64,000 bases of DNA from JASHSH01 sp036490215 (GCA_036490215.1 DASXEH010000077.1:1-64000), one strand, 5' to 3'; positions 24,674 to 33,504 are shown, counted from the stretch's first letter. Notes: generated by a model not told the origin, from the sequence alone. Numbers and translations: made by a program.

Positions 24674-24705
24674 AACCCCTTCCGGCAACGGGAGGGGTTT
24701 TTTGT
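24674..24705 (+). terminator. Intrinsic terminator of the alkene reductase gene
   Basis: AACCCCTTCC pairs with GGGAGGGGTT across a short loop (one wobble pair), followed by TTTTTTG. Confidence 0.9.
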
Positions 24706-24740
24706 TATAGTCGTCTCCGCAACAGCGGGGGGAAAGCGGC

Positions 24741-25604
24741 GTGTCGGTCATCGGCATCATCGGGGGCAGCGGCATCTATCAGATCGACGGCCTGGCCGAT
24801 GCGCAGTGGCGCACGGTGGGCGGGCCGTTCGGTGCGCCGTCGGACGAGATCCTGTTCGGGACGCTGGGTGGGCAGAAACTAGCCTTCCTGCCGCGCCATG
24901 GCCGCGGCCACCGCATCCCGCCGTCGGAGATCAATTACCGCGCCAATATCGACGCGCTGAAGCGCAGCGGCGTGACCCAGATCGTATCGGTCTCGGCGGT
25001 GGGATCGTTGCGCGACGAATTGCCGCCCGGCACTTTCGTGGTGATCGACCAGTTCATCGACCGCACCTTCGCGCGCGTCAAAAGCTTTTTCGGCACGGGC
25101 TTGGTTGCGCATGTGGGCTTCGGCCATCCTGTCTGCGGGCGGATGGGCGATGCACTGGAGGCCTCGGCGCGCGCGATCGGCGTGCCGACCAAACGCGGCG
25201 GCACGCTGGTGGTAATGGAAGGCCCGCAATTCTCGACTATGGCCGAGAGCAATATGCATCGCGGCTGGGGCGCCGATCTGATCGGCATGACCGGGATGCC
25301 TGAGGCCAAGCTCGCCCGCGAAGCCGAGATTTGCTACGCGACCGTGGCGATGGTCACCGACTATGATTCGTGGCACCCGAATCACGATCACGTGACGGTC
25401 GATGCGGTGGTGAAGGTGCTGCTGAACAACGCCGACAACGCGCGGGCTTTGGTGCGCACCGTGACGCCGAAGCTGCAGCATGACGGCCCGTGCCCCAAGG
25501 GTTGCCATCACGCGCTCGACAACGCGATCATGACCGCGCCCGAGATGCGCGACCGCGGGTTGATGACCAAGCTCGATGCCATCGCCGGACGGGTGCTCAA
25601 ATGA
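24741..25604 (+). CDS. mtnP: S-methyl-5'-thioadenosine phosphorylase
   Basis: 287 residues. Phosphate and purine sites of the PNP/MTAP family are clear: IGIIGGSGIYQIDGL at the start, PRHGRGHRIPPSEINYRANI, VSAVGSLRDELPPG and MEGPQFSTMAES, and the MTAP-type DYDSWH. It cleaves methylthioadenosine to adenine and methylthioribose-1-phosphate in polyamine/methionine salvage. GTG start after a GGGGG-rich site. Its stop overlaps the next gene (ATGA), so the two are co-translated. Confidence 0.93.
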   Translation: MSVIGIIGGSGIYQIDGLADAQWRTVGGPFGAPSDEILFGTLGGQKLAFLPRHGRGHRIPPSEINYRANIDALKRSGVTQIVSVSAVGSLRDELPPGTFVVIDQFIDRTFARVKSFFGTGLVAHVGFGHPVCGRMGDALEASARAIGVPTKRGGTLVVMEGPQFSTMAESNMHRGWGADLIGMTGMPEAKLAREAEICYATVAMVTDYDSWHPNHDHVTVDAVVKVLLNNADNARALVRTVTPKLQHDGPCPKGCHHALDNAIMTAPEMRDRGLMTKLDAIAGRVLK

Positions 25605-26266
25605 AATTCGGATCGTCGCGTGAGGTCGATTTCGCGAGCCTGTGGCAGCGCGCCTTTCTGCCGCCGCTGCATCCCGGCGGCTGGCGCATCATTCCGATCT
25701 TTGTCGTCGCGACTTTGATTCTCTTTTGGATCTGGACGCCGCTCGGCTGGATCGGGGTGGCCGCGACACTGTGGTGCGCGACGTTGTTCCGCGAACCTAA
25801 GCGCATCGCGCCGATGCGATCTGTCACCGCCGTGAGTCCGATCGATGGCTTGGTGGCCGAAGTCGGCTCGGCGCCGCCGCCTGCCGATCTGGCGCTGGGC
25901 ATCGAGGATTTACCCTGCGTCTCGATCCTGTTGGGACCCTGGGATTCGCACGCCGTGCGCGCGCCCGCCGATGGACGGCTGGCGAAACAGACCGTCATGC
26001 ATGACGGCCGGCGTGGCGAACGAATCGCCGTCCGCATCGAGTGCGATTCCCATGCGGTTGGTTTGGTCTTGATCGCGGATGGTATGGGCCGGCGCATCAG
26101 CACCGATCTCGATTCCGGTGCCCCGCTGAAGCCCGGCGATCGGTTCGGACTGATTCTGTTTGCTGGCCGGGCCGAGCTGTACCTACCGGCGGGGACAATC
26201 GCCGCGGTCGCGGTGGGTCAACGTATGGTAGCCGGCGAGACGATTTTGGCCGAGCTCCAGGGTTGA
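25601..26266 (+). CDS. Phosphatidylserine decarboxylase-like protein lacking the pyruvoyl serine
   Basis: About 221 residues. Two hydrophobic helices (about 25-55) anchor the N-terminus; the rest matches the short alphaproteobacterial Psd proenzyme (AVSPIDGLVAEVG, CVSILLGPWDSHAVRAPADG, GDRFGLILF). In active Psd the LGST/FGSR-type Gly-Ser is the self-cleavage site whose serine becomes the pyruvoyl cofactor. Here the codons read F-A-G-R (TTT GCT GGC CGG), so this serine is absent. I therefore expect no self-processing and no decarboxylase activity. It follows mtnP with overlap, not a pssA gene, so it may be a repurposed paralog. A functional psd should exist elsewhere. Confidence 0.75.
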   Translation: MKFGSSREVDFASLWQRAFLPPLHPGGWRIIPIFVVATLILFWIWTPLGWIGVAATLWCATLFREPKRIAPMRSVTAVSPIDGLVAEVGSAPPPADLALGIEDLPCVSILLGPWDSHAVRAPADGRLAKQTVMHDGRRGERIAVRIECDSHAVGLVLIADGMGRRISTDLDSGAPLKPGDRFGLILFAGRAELYLPAGTIAAVAVGQRMVAGETILAELQG

Positions 26267-26394
26267 TTGCATTTATATTCGTCAAAAATGCAACGCTGTG
26301 ATGTTTTTGCGGTTTATCGCGGCCTAACATTGTGCGCTTGCTGAACTAGGACTAAAACTGGGCGTCTCCTGAACCCCCCTACAGGATTGATCCC

Positions 26395-27477
26395 ATGCGT
26401 CATTTAGGTGCCTTATTTGCCTCCGCTGCCGCTGCCGCATTGATCACGGCTTCTGCACCGGCCGCTTTCGCTGACGATGGTTGGTACTTCTCCGCCGGCG
26501 CCGGCGCCAACTTCGTTCCCGACCTCAAGCTCCGCGACACCAATCCGACCTATAACGGCAAGGTCGAATCCAACACCGGTATCGGCATCACCGCCGCCGG
26601 CGGCTATGCATTCGGCCCGGTACGCGTCGAAGGCGAATTGGGTTGGCGCGATAACGGTCTCGACAAGGCAGCCAATCCCGGCGGCACCGTTTCGGCCAGC
26701 GGCGACCTGCAGCCCTGGACCTTGATGGCCAATGGCTATTACGACTTCGCTACCGGCACCAGTTGGACGCCGTATCTCGGCGCCGGTGTCGGCATGGCCT
26801 ATCTCGACGGCAATGTCCAGGAAGCCGGCACGACGGTCAGCGAGTTGGGCCGCGCTGGTTTCGCGTATCAAGGGATGGCCGGCGTCGCCTACAAGGTCAG
26901 CGATGCGCTGTCGCTCAAGGGCGAATATCGCTATCTCGCGACCGAGCAGATCGAAGTGCCGAACACCAGCGCGGTTGGCGGTGGCCACGGCAATATGACC
27001 TACGAAGCGCATTCGGTCCTGGTGGGCTTCATCTATCACTTCGGCGCCGAACCCAAGCCGATGCCGGCCATGGCTGCGGCTGCCGCGGCACCGCCGCCGC
27101 CCGAGCCGCCGAAGGCGCCTGAGCCCGTGCCGGCCGTGGTCGCGCCGAGCGCCTTCAACGTGTTCTTCGACTTCGACAAGTCGACGATCACCGCCGATAC
27201 GCGCAAGGTCATCGAACAGGCCGCCCAATTGGCGAAGACCAAGGGTGCCGCGCGCATCGATCTCACCGGCCACACCGATACGGTCGGCACCGATGCTTAC
27301 AACATGAAGCTATCGGTCCGCCGCGCCGAAGCGGTGAAGAAGGTGCTGGTGCAGCTCGGCATTCCCGCCGACGAAATCGACGTCGTCGGCAAGGGCAAGA
27401 CCGATCTGCTGGTACCGACCGCCGATGGCGTGCGCGAGCCGAAGAATCGCCGCGTCGAAATCGTTCTGCCGCAGTAA
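26395..27477 (+). CDS. OmpA-family outer-membrane protein
   Basis: 360 residues. Signal peptide residues 1-26 (ending APAAFA). About 27-215 form an OmpA-like 8-strand beta barrel (WYFSAGAGANFVPDLKL ... VLVGFIYHFG). A Pro/Ala linker (MAAAAAAPPPPEPPKAPEPVP) joins a C-terminal OmpA/MotB peptidoglycan-binding domain with VFFDFDKSTITADTR, LTGHTDTVGTDAYN and LSVRRAEAVKKVL. It ties the outer membrane to the wall. A hairpin follows the gene. Confidence 0.92.
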   Translation: MRHLGALFASAAAAALITASAPAAFADDGWYFSAGAGANFVPDLKLRDTNPTYNGKVESNTGIGITAAGGYAFGPVRVEGELGWRDNGLDKAANPGGTVSASGDLQPWTLMANGYYDFATGTSWTPYLGAGVGMAYLDGNVQEAGTTVSELGRAGFAYQGMAGVAYKVSDALSLKGEYRYLATEQIEVPNTSAVGGGHGNMTYEAHSVLVGFIYHFGAEPKPMPAMAAAAAAPPPPEPPKAPEPVPAVVAPSAFNVFFDFDKSTITADTRKVIEQAAQLAKTKGAARIDLTGHTDTVGTDAYNMKLSVRRAEAVKKVLVQLGIPADEIDVVGKGKTDLLVPTADGVREPKNRRVEIVLPQ

Positions 27478-27502
27478 GTCCGGCAGTTCGCTCGAACGAG
27501 AA

Positions 27503-27528
27503 TCATGCCCGGCCACGGCCGGGCATGA
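27503..27528. repeat. Near-perfect palindrome of the ATGCCCGGC type
   Basis: TCATGCCCGGCC and its exact complement are separated by 2 nt between two convergent genes. It shares the ATGCCCGGC core with the repeat at 11162-11237. It could act as a bidirectional hairpin terminator or as a REP-type element. Confidence 0.6.
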
Positions 27529-27546
27529 CCTCTTCACCCGAACAAC

Positions 27547-28071
27547 TTAGTCCTTGTTGGAAGCCTGCGCGTGAGCGCTGGTCACGGTCTTGGCGCGCGG
27601 ACGATGCAGGCCGCAGAGCGGCACCAGATCGTCGGGCACATGACCGTTGGCGGCGAAGGCCGCAATATTGTCGGGCGTGATCAGCAGCGCGGCGTCGAGA
27701 TTGAGCCAGGCGTTGCGGCAATAGTCCGGATTGGTGGCCACATCTTCCGATGCGGCGTTGGCCAGCTTCGTCATCCATGAGTCGAAGCTGTTGGTGCCGC
27801 CATGCTGCGCGAAATGGACCTGCAGGATCTGCGCATTGGCGCGCAGCACATCGCTGAATCGATCGACAAAGCGATTGTAGCGATCGGCGATCGCGTCGCG
27901 CTGCGCTTTGACCACGCCACATGAGAGTGCGGCCACGGTGAATTCCTGCTGCATGCGGCGCAGCTGGGCTTCCTTGACGTCAGCCGCTTGGAAGCAGGCG
28001 ACCGTCGAAGCTTGCGCTTGTCCGATGCCCAACAGGAGTACGGTAGCCGAAACGCTTAAAAACTTACGCAA
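27547..28071 (-). CDS. Small secreted protein of unknown function
   Basis: 174 residues with a signal peptide (MRKFLSVSATVLLLGIGQAQA). The mature protein has five cysteines spread through it (CFQAADVK, LSCGVVKAQRD, DYCRNAWL, PLCGLHRP) and is predicted helical around residues 30-100. I do not recognise a family. It is convergent with the OmpA gene. Confidence 0.6.
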   Translation of the reverse strand: MRKFLSVSATVLLLGIGQAQASTVACFQAADVKEAQLRRMQQEFTVAALSCGVVKAQRDAIADRYNRFVDRFSDVLRANAQILQVHFAQHGGTNSFDSWMTKLANAASEDVATNPDYCRNAWLNLDAALLITPDNIAAFAANGHVPDDLVPLCGLHRPRAKTVTSAHAQASNKD

Positions 28072-28314
28072 ACCCCATCCCCGTCATCTGATAACGGCGC
28101 GGCCGGCACTGTCCCGTGAAAAAACTAACCTAGGTCGGCAAAGTAAGTCGATTCGTTTAATCGATTTCGTTGATCTTGCCACAATTGAGCGCTTGTCCGG
28201 CGGTGCCGGTCTTGGCAAAGCCCGCTGCCGGTGGCTAAACTCGCCCGCGCAAAAGAGCGCGACATCCTGATCTAAACTATTGATCGTGAAGAAGTCTTTA
28301 ACCGCGAGGTCTGT
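28072..28314. other. Divergent promoter region before hldE
   Basis: Holds promoters for the leftward secreted-protein gene and the rightward hldE gene. No gene, RNA or clear operator seen. Confidence 0.4.
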
Positions 28315-29778
28315 GTGACCGATCCGTCATCCATGGTTCCCCGCGCGCATGCGCTGCGCGGTGTACGGCTTCTGTGCATCGGCGACGTGATGCTCGACCG
28401 CTTTACCTACGGCGAGGTGGAACGCATCTCGCCCGAAGCGCCGATCCCCGTGCTGCACATCAAGCGCGAGACGGCGATGCTGGGTGGCGCCGGCAACGTG
28501 GTGCGCAACCTGGTGGCGCTGGGCGCCGAGGCGCATTTCCTGGCCGCCGTCGGCGACGACACAGCCGGCCGTGACGTGACGCGCCTGATCGGCGAACAGG
28601 ACGGCGTCGAACCGGTCATCGTCGTCGAGGCCGATCGCGAGACCACGATCAAGACCCGCTTCATCGGCGCCAGCCAGCAATTGCTACGCGTCGACCGCGA
28701 GACCTCGAGCCCGTTGAGCGAGTCCTCTCGCGAACGCATCCGCATGACGGTGACCAAACTGATCGGCGATGTCGGCGCGGTGGTGCTGTCGGATTACGGC
28801 AAGGGCGTGTTGGCGCCGGCTTTGGTGCATGCGATTATCGAGATCGCGGCGGCGGCCAAGAGGCCGGTGCTGATCGACCCGAAGGGCATCGATTACACCG
28901 TCTATCGCGGCGCGACGATCGTCACGCCCAATCGCAAAGAATTGCACGAAGCCACGCGCATGCCGGTGGGCAATGACGATGAGATCGTCGCCGCCGCGCG
29001 CCATCTGATCGCCACCTGCCATATCGGCCATGTGCTGGTGACGCGCAGCCAAGACGGCATGACGCTCGTCACCGCTAAAGGTCTCGCGCAACATCTGCCC
29101 GCAGAAGCGCGCGAGGTGTTCGACGTCTCCGGCGCCGGCGATACGGTGATGGCGGTGATGGCCGCTTCCATTGCCGGCGGCACCTCGCCCGTCGAGGCCG
29201 CCAGGCTCGCCAATATCGCGGCGGGGATCGTGGTCGGCAAAGTGGGTACCGCGGTGGTCACCACCGACGAGTTGGTGGCCGCACTCCACCATTCGGACAT
29301 CTCGGCCGGCGAAGCGAAAGTGGCCTCGCTTGAGGCCGCTCTCGGCCGGGTCGAACGCTGGCGGCGGCGCGGCTTAAAGGTGGGCTTCACCAATGGCTGC
29401 TTCGATCTTCTGCACCCGGGGCACATCTCGCTGCTGTCGCAAGCCCATGCCGCCTGCGACCGCCTCGTCGTCGGCCTCAATGCCGATGCGTCGGTGAAGC
29501 GGCTCAAGGGCCCGACGCGGCCGGTCCAGCATGAGGCAGCGCGGGCCACGGTTCTGTCGTCGCTCGAAACCGTCGATCTGGTGACGATCTTCGAGGAGGA
29601 CACGCCGGAGCGGCTGATCCGCGCCTTGAAACCCGAGGTGCTGGTGAAGGGCGCCGATTACACTGTCGACAAGGTGGTGGGCGCTGATCTCGTCCAGGGC
29701 TGGGGCGGTAAGGTGGTTCTGGCCGAACTCACCCCCGGGCAGAGCACCACCGCCACAATTGCAAAAATGGCGAAGTGA
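28315..29778 (+). CDS. hldE: Bifunctional heptose-7-phosphate kinase / heptose-1-phosphate adenylyltransferase
   Basis: 487 residues. The first about 320 are a PfkB/ribokinase-fold kinase (CIGDVMLDRFTYGEVERISPEAPIPVL, AMLGGAGNVVRNLVALG, ending in the DVSGAGDTVMAVMA catalytic loop). The last 130 form a nucleotidyltransferase (VGFTNGCFDLLHPGHISLL with the HxGH motif, GLNADASVKRLKG). It makes ADP-heptose precursors for LPS core. GTG start. The stop codon overlaps the mug start (GTGA). It places LPS biosynthesis next to DNA repair only by coupling. Confidence 0.95.
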   Translation: MTDPSSMVPRAHALRGVRLLCIGDVMLDRFTYGEVERISPEAPIPVLHIKRETAMLGGAGNVVRNLVALGAEAHFLAAVGDDTAGRDVTRLIGEQDGVEPVIVVEADRETTIKTRFIGASQQLLRVDRETSSPLSESSRERIRMTVTKLIGDVGAVVLSDYGKGVLAPALVHAIIEIAAAAKRPVLIDPKGIDYTVYRGATIVTPNRKELHEATRMPVGNDDEIVAAARHLIATCHIGHVLVTRSQDGMTLVTAKGLAQHLPAEAREVFDVSGAGDTVMAVMAASIAGGTSPVEAARLANIAAGIVVGKVGTAVVTTDELVAALHHSDISAGEAKVASLEAALGRVERWRRRGLKVGFTNGCFDLLHPGHISLLSQAHAACDRLVVGLNADASVKRLKGPTRPVQHEAARATVLSSLETVDLVTIFEEDTPERLIRALKPEVLVKGADYTVDKVVGADLVQGWGGKVVLAELTPGQSTTATIAKMAK

Positions 29779-30368
29779 CCGCAAAACCCAAAAGTGACTA
29801 CATCGTTCCCGACCTGCTCGCACCCGGCTTGCGCCTGGTGTTCTGCGGCACAGCGCCCAGCCGCATCTCGAAGGACAAGCGCGCCTATTACGCCAATCCG
29901 GGCAACCGTTTCTGGAAAAGCCTGCACGAGGCGACGCTGACGCCGCACCGCTTTCAGCCCCATGATTATCCCAAGCTTTTGGCGCTGGGCATCGGCCTGA
30001 CCGATCTCAACAAAATCGAGTGGGGCAACGATGACGAACTGACGCCGGCCGGCTTCGATGTCGCGGCCTTTACACGCAAGATGCGCCGCTATCGTCCGGG
30101 GGCGATCGCCTTCACCAGCAAATACACGGCGAGCCTGTATCTGGGCTGCAAGACCGGCGATCTCGATTACGGACTCCACTCTGCCACAGTTGATGGCATC
30201 CCGTTACACGTTCTGCCCTCGACCTCAGGCCAAGCGGTGCGCTATTTCAATCTGGCGCCGTGGGTCGCGTTGGCGCGTGGGATCGAGGTGGGGTTCGCCG
30301 GTGACGGGAGTTCTGTATCGAGTCGCGGTCGCCGCTCTGCTGGCGATGCTCGCAGCTTGCGCGAATAA
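29775..30368 (+). CDS. mug: G/U mismatch-specific uracil-DNA glycosylase
   Basis: 197 residues. Mug-type motifs: LRLVFCGTAPSRISKDKRAYYANPGNRFWKSLHE (active-site N in the NRFW segment), LGIGLTDLNK and the C-terminal VLPSTSGQAVRYFNL. It excises uracil and ethenocytosine from mismatches. GTG start overlapping hldE. The last about 25 residues beyond the family core are low-complexity, and the extensin gene starts within its 3' end in another frame. Confidence 0.9.
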   Translation: MTAKPKSDYIVPDLLAPGLRLVFCGTAPSRISKDKRAYYANPGNRFWKSLHEATLTPHRFQPHDYPKLLALGIGLTDLNKIEWGNDDELTPAGFDVAAFTRKMRRYRPGAIAFTSKYTASLYLGCKTGDLDYGLHSATVDGIPLHVLPSTSGQAVRYFNLAPWVALARGIEVGFAGDGSSVSSRGRRSAGDARSLRE

Positions 30369-30942
30369 CCCGCCGCAACTCGCGGGCGCGCCGCCGCCGG
30401 TGCCGAAGGTCGAACACGAGAGCTGCTATCAGGAACTCGATGCCGATGGCGTCACCTATCAACGCCAGCGCGATTTCCATGAAGAGAATGGCTGCGGTAT
30501 CGACCACAACGTCAAAGTCGACAAATCACCGATCCCGCTGAGCCGCCCGGCGCTGATGAACTGTTCCTTCGCCGCCACCCTGGCGGAATTCGAGATCCGC
30601 ATCGTGCGCCCCGCGGCCATGCGCATACTGCACAAGCAGGTGACGCAGGTTGCCCATGTCGGCACCTATAATTGCCGCGGCGAGCGCGGCGGCGATGCCA
30701 GCCGTCTGTCGCAGCACGCCTATGGCAAGGCGATCGACATCATCGGTTTCGAAGTTGAGGGCGGCGAGCGCATTTCCGTTTCGAAAGATTGGCACGGCAG
30801 CGATGCGAAGGCGCAGTTCCTGCACGAAGTCGCCAAAGGCGCCTGCAGCATTTTCGACGTGGTGATCACGCCCAACCACAACAGCTTCCACTCGGACCAC
30901 ATCCATGTGGATATCGGGCCTTACAAATTCTGCGGCATCTAA
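30301..30942 (+). CDS. Extensin-like lipoprotein
   Basis: 213 residues. GTG at 30301 gives a short lipoprotein signal (VAVAALLAMLAAC). The mature part matches the extensin-like C-terminal family: ENGCGIDHNVKV, RPALMNCSFAATLAEFE, GTYNCRGERGGDASRLSQHAYGKAIDI and PNHNSFHSDHIHVDIGPY. The conserved His and Asp residues resemble those of DD-carboxypeptidase-type folds, so a wall-associated role is likely. It overlaps mug by 68 bp. Confidence 0.82.
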   Translation: MTGVLYRVAVAALLAMLAACANNPPQLAGAPPPVPKVEHESCYQELDADGVTYQRQRDFHEENGCGIDHNVKVDKSPIPLSRPALMNCSFAATLAEFEIRIVRPAAMRILHKQVTQVAHVGTYNCRGERGGDASRLSQHAYGKAIDIIGFEVEGGERISVSKDWHGSDAKAQFLHEVAKGACSIFDVVITPNHNSFHSDHIHVDIGPYKFCGI

Positions 30943-30968
30943 GTGCAACCTGCGGCTTGACGTGACAC

Positions 30969-30987
30969 AGATAGTTGCATATACAAT
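30969..30987. promoter_or_regulatory. MarR operator candidate, autoregulatory copy
   Basis: AGATAGTTGCATATACAA (30969-30986) occurs again at 31509-31526. Core GTTG-CATATA-CAAt. Located just upstream of the marR-type gene. Confidence 0.65.
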
Positions 30988-31011
30988 TATTGATCATGAA
31001 GAGGTCGAGCC

Positions 31012-31470
31012 GTGGCCACTAGGGTCGATGCCCGCGAGATTTTAGGCTGCAACTGCCTGCGCATCCGCCGCACCGCGCGGCGGATTACGGTGATGTATGA
31101 CGAGACGATGGCGCCGACCGGGCTGACCGTGGGTCAATTCGGCATCCTGGCGCAGCTCTATGGCTTCGCCAGTTTCGGCCGCCCCAGCGTGCCGGCCGGG
31201 ACCTTGGCCGAGCGGCGCGATCTCGACCCGACCACGCTCAGCCGCACCATGAAGCCGCTGCAGGCTCAGGGCTTGATTCGCTTCCGCCGCGATCCGGATG
31301 ACGGCCGCGTCCGGTTGATCGAGCTGACCGACGCCGGCGAGAAGCAATTCCTGCGGGGCGTGCCGTATTGGCGCGCAGCGCAACAGAACCTCGACAAACT
31401 GCTCGGCCGTGTGACCTCGGCCAGCTTGAGCGACATTCTCGATCAGACCCTGAGCAAGATCGCGGCCTGA
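31012..31470 (+). CDS. MarR-family transcriptional regulator
   Basis: 152 residues with the MarR winged helix: TVGQFGILAQLYGF, AGTLAERRDLDPTTLSRTMKPLQAQGLI, the basic wing RRDPDDGRVRLIELTDAG and dimerising helices at both ends. GTG start after GAAGAGG. Copies of the same 18-bp site stand before this gene and before the membrane-protein gene downstream, indicating shared control. Confidence 0.87.
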   Translation: MATRVDAREILGCNCLRIRRTARRITVMYDETMAPTGLTVGQFGILAQLYGFASFGRPSVPAGTLAERRDLDPTTLSRTMKPLQAQGLIRFRRDPDDGRVRLIELTDAGEKQFLRGVPYWRAAQQNLDKLLGRVTSASLSDILDQTLSKIAA

Positions 31471-31508
31471 GCCGCATTGCCATCGTCACGCTGCGCAAAC
31501 TGACATGT

Positions 31509-31527
31509 AGATAGTTGCATATACAAC
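31509..31527. promoter_or_regulatory. MarR operator candidate at the membrane-protein gene
   Basis: Exact 18-bp copy (AGATAGTTGCATATACAA) of the site at 30969-30986, here with the full GTTG-CATATA-CAAC palindrome (31514-31527). Confidence 0.65.
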
Positions 31528-31542
31528 GACTGAAGGAGAAGG

Positions 31543-32250
31543 ATGATGCCGACACTCGATCTTTGGGGCGCGATCACCCTGAGCGCCACCGCCGTGGCGA
31601 CGATTGCCGTTCTGGCCGTATGGTATGGACGCGAACAGGGCGGCCTTCGGCGTGTCTTGATTCATAGCGCCTGGCTGGTGGCCGTGGTCGTGATCACCGG
31701 CACCGGCCTGCTCGATGTTCTGGGCACGCCCGGCCTCGGCATCATGGTCGCCGTGCCGTTGATCCTGGCGATCGTTGCCGCGATTCGTAGTCCGCGATTT
31801 GCCGCCGCGATCCAGTCGATCCCGACCACGGCACTGATCGCCATCAGCGCGTTGCGCGTGGAAGGCGTGTATTTCGTCCTGCTGTTCGCCGATCACCGCC
31901 TGCCCGCGCCCTTCGCGCCGGCAGCCGGTTGGGGCGACATGATCACCGGCGCGCTCGCCCTGCCGGTGGCCTGGGCCTGGTATCGCCGCATCCCCGGCGC
32001 GACCGCGCTGCTGCTGCTGTGGAACCTGTTCGGCTTTGCCGATCTGGTCGACGCGATCGGACTCGGTGTGACCTCGGCCGAGGGCTCGCCTGTACGCATC
32101 TTCTTCGGCGATCCGAGCTCGGCGGCGATGACCACGCTGCCCTGGATTCTGATCCCCGGCTTCATCGTGCCCAATCTGCTGCTGACCCATCTCGCGATCT
32201 TCCGCCGCGTGCTCGGCGGCTCGCGGTCGACACACGCTGTCGCGAACTAG
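31543..32250 (+). CDS. Polytopic membrane protein under MarR-site control
   Basis: 235 residues with about seven hydrophobic helices and a conserved-looking ISALRVEGVYFVLLF segment. No transporter family recognised. The MarR-type operator directly before it suggests inducible expression. AAGGAGAAGG precedes the ATG pair at 31543/31546. Its stop codon shares the CTAG tetranucleotide with the stop of the convergent lrgB. Confidence 0.7.
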   Translation: MMPTLDLWGAITLSATAVATIAVLAVWYGREQGGLRRVLIHSAWLVAVVVITGTGLLDVLGTPGLGIMVAVPLILAIVAAIRSPRFAAAIQSIPTTALIAISALRVEGVYFVLLFADHRLPAPFAPAAGWGDMITGALALPVAWAWYRRIPGATALLLLWNLFGFADLVDAIGLGVTSAEGSPVRIFFGDPSSAAMTTLPWILIPGFIVPNLLLTHLAIFRRVLGGSRSTHAVAN

Positions 32251-32969
32251 GCGAAGAGGGCGAGGGCGATCGGCACGATCACGGCGGTCACCAGGGCGTT
32301 CAGCGCCATGGCGATCCCCGCGAATGTGCCGGCCACCGGGTTCACCTGAAAGGCGCGCGCCGTGCCGATGCCGTGGGACGCGAGCCCCGCCGCAAAGCCC
32401 CGCGCGCGCCAATCGGTGATCTTAAGGCGGTTCATCAGCGGCGTGACGATGATGGCGCCGAAGATGCCGGTGATGATCACCAGCACCGCCGTCAGCGCCG
32501 GATTGCCGCCGAGTTTTTCGCTGATGCCCATGGCCACGCCCGCCGTCACCGATTTCGGCGCGATCGAGATCAGAATATCGCGCGGTACGCCGAAAGCTTT
32601 GACCACGAGAATCGCCGAGCCGGTCGCCACCACCGCGCCGACGGCCAGCGCCGCCACCATCGGCACCAGCGCGCGCACCACTTGGCGGCGATAATCATAG
32701 AGCGGCACAGCCAGTGCGACCGTTGCCGGACCGAGCAGGAAATGGACGAACTGCGCGCCTTCGAAATAGGTGCGATAAGGCGTGTGGGTCAGCGTCAGCA
32801 CCACGCCGATGATCCAGATCGCATGCAGCACCGGGCTCATCAACGGGTGGCGCTTGGTGGCGAGCGAGGCGGTGTCGGTCAGGGCGTAGGCAACAAGCGT
32901 GACCGTCAGCCACAACAGCGGCGTGCGCGAGAGATAGACCCAGAGCGAGAAATCCGACGCGGCGTTCAT
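32247..32969 (-). CDS. lrgB: LrgB/CidB-family membrane protein
   Basis: 240 residues, about six transmembrane segments. LrgB motifs include FLLGPATVALAVPLYDYR, ISIAPKSVTAGVAMGISEKLGG and GLASHGIGTARAFQ. With LrgA it forms an antiholin-like or small-metabolite (pyruvate/glycolate) membrane system. It overlaps the upstream lrgA by 4 bp. Confidence 0.9.
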   Translation of the reverse strand: MNAASDFSLWVYLSRTPLLWLTVTLVAYALTDTASLATKRHPLMSPVLHAIWIIGVVLTLTHTPYRTYFEGAQFVHFLLGPATVALAVPLYDYRRQVVRALVPMVAALAVGAVVATGSAILVVKAFGVPRDILISIAPKSVTAGVAMGISEKLGGNPALTAVLVIITGIFGAIIVTPLMNRLKITDWRARGFAAGLASHGIGTARAFQVNPVAGTFAGIAMALNALVTAVIVPIALALFA

Positions 32970-33358
32970 GGCGCGTCACCCTCGGCCGAGGCGTGGAATC
33001 GTTTCGCGACCCAGAGGAAGGTGGCCACGGTGGCGAGCAACGCCGCCACGGTCGAAACGATCACCGCCGCCGCCAGAGCCACGCCGTATTGACTGAGAAC
33101 CTGCAGGTTCTGGATGACGCCGACGCCCGCCGGCACGAACATCAGCGACAGATGGGAGAGAATGCCGCGCCCAGCGCGCTCCAACCCATCGCCCGTCATC
33201 GGCTTGGGCAAGCTGTTGCGGAGCCGATCGCGCAGCACCAGCACGATCAGCATCAACGCCATCCCGATCACCGGCCCCGGAATCGGCAAATCAAACGCCC
33301 GCGCGATCACCTCGCCGACCAATTGGCAGAGCAGGATGACGGCGAGGGAGGGGATCAT
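32966..33358 (-). CDS. lrgA: LrgA/CidA-family membrane protein
   Basis: 130 residues, four transmembrane segments. LrgA features include LCQLVGEVIARAFDLPIPGPVIGMALML and HLSLMFVPAGVGVIQNL. It is the small partner of LrgB, encoded first in the operon. Confidence 0.88.
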   Translation of the reverse strand: MIPSLAVILLCQLVGEVIARAFDLPIPGPVIGMALMLIVLVLRDRLRNSLPKPMTGDGLERAGRGILSHLSLMFVPAGVGVIQNLQVLSQYGVALAAAVIVSTVAALLATVATFLWVAKRFHASAEGDAP

Positions 33359-33504
33359 GAATGACTCCAGGCTTTAACTCGATGACAACCGGGCCGACTT
33401 AGCTTGGGTAAAGCACTGACCTATTTCAATGTGACGCGCTGCAAGGACGGCTCAGGGATTAAAAGGATGCAAATACCAAGCTTTCGCCACATCCTTGAAT
33501 TAGG

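Noticed and set aside
26267..26293. TTGCATTT ... AAATGCAA inverted repeat after the Psd-like gene
   Set aside because: The stem is AT-rich and short with no T-run on the plus strand, so I could not support a terminator or operator.
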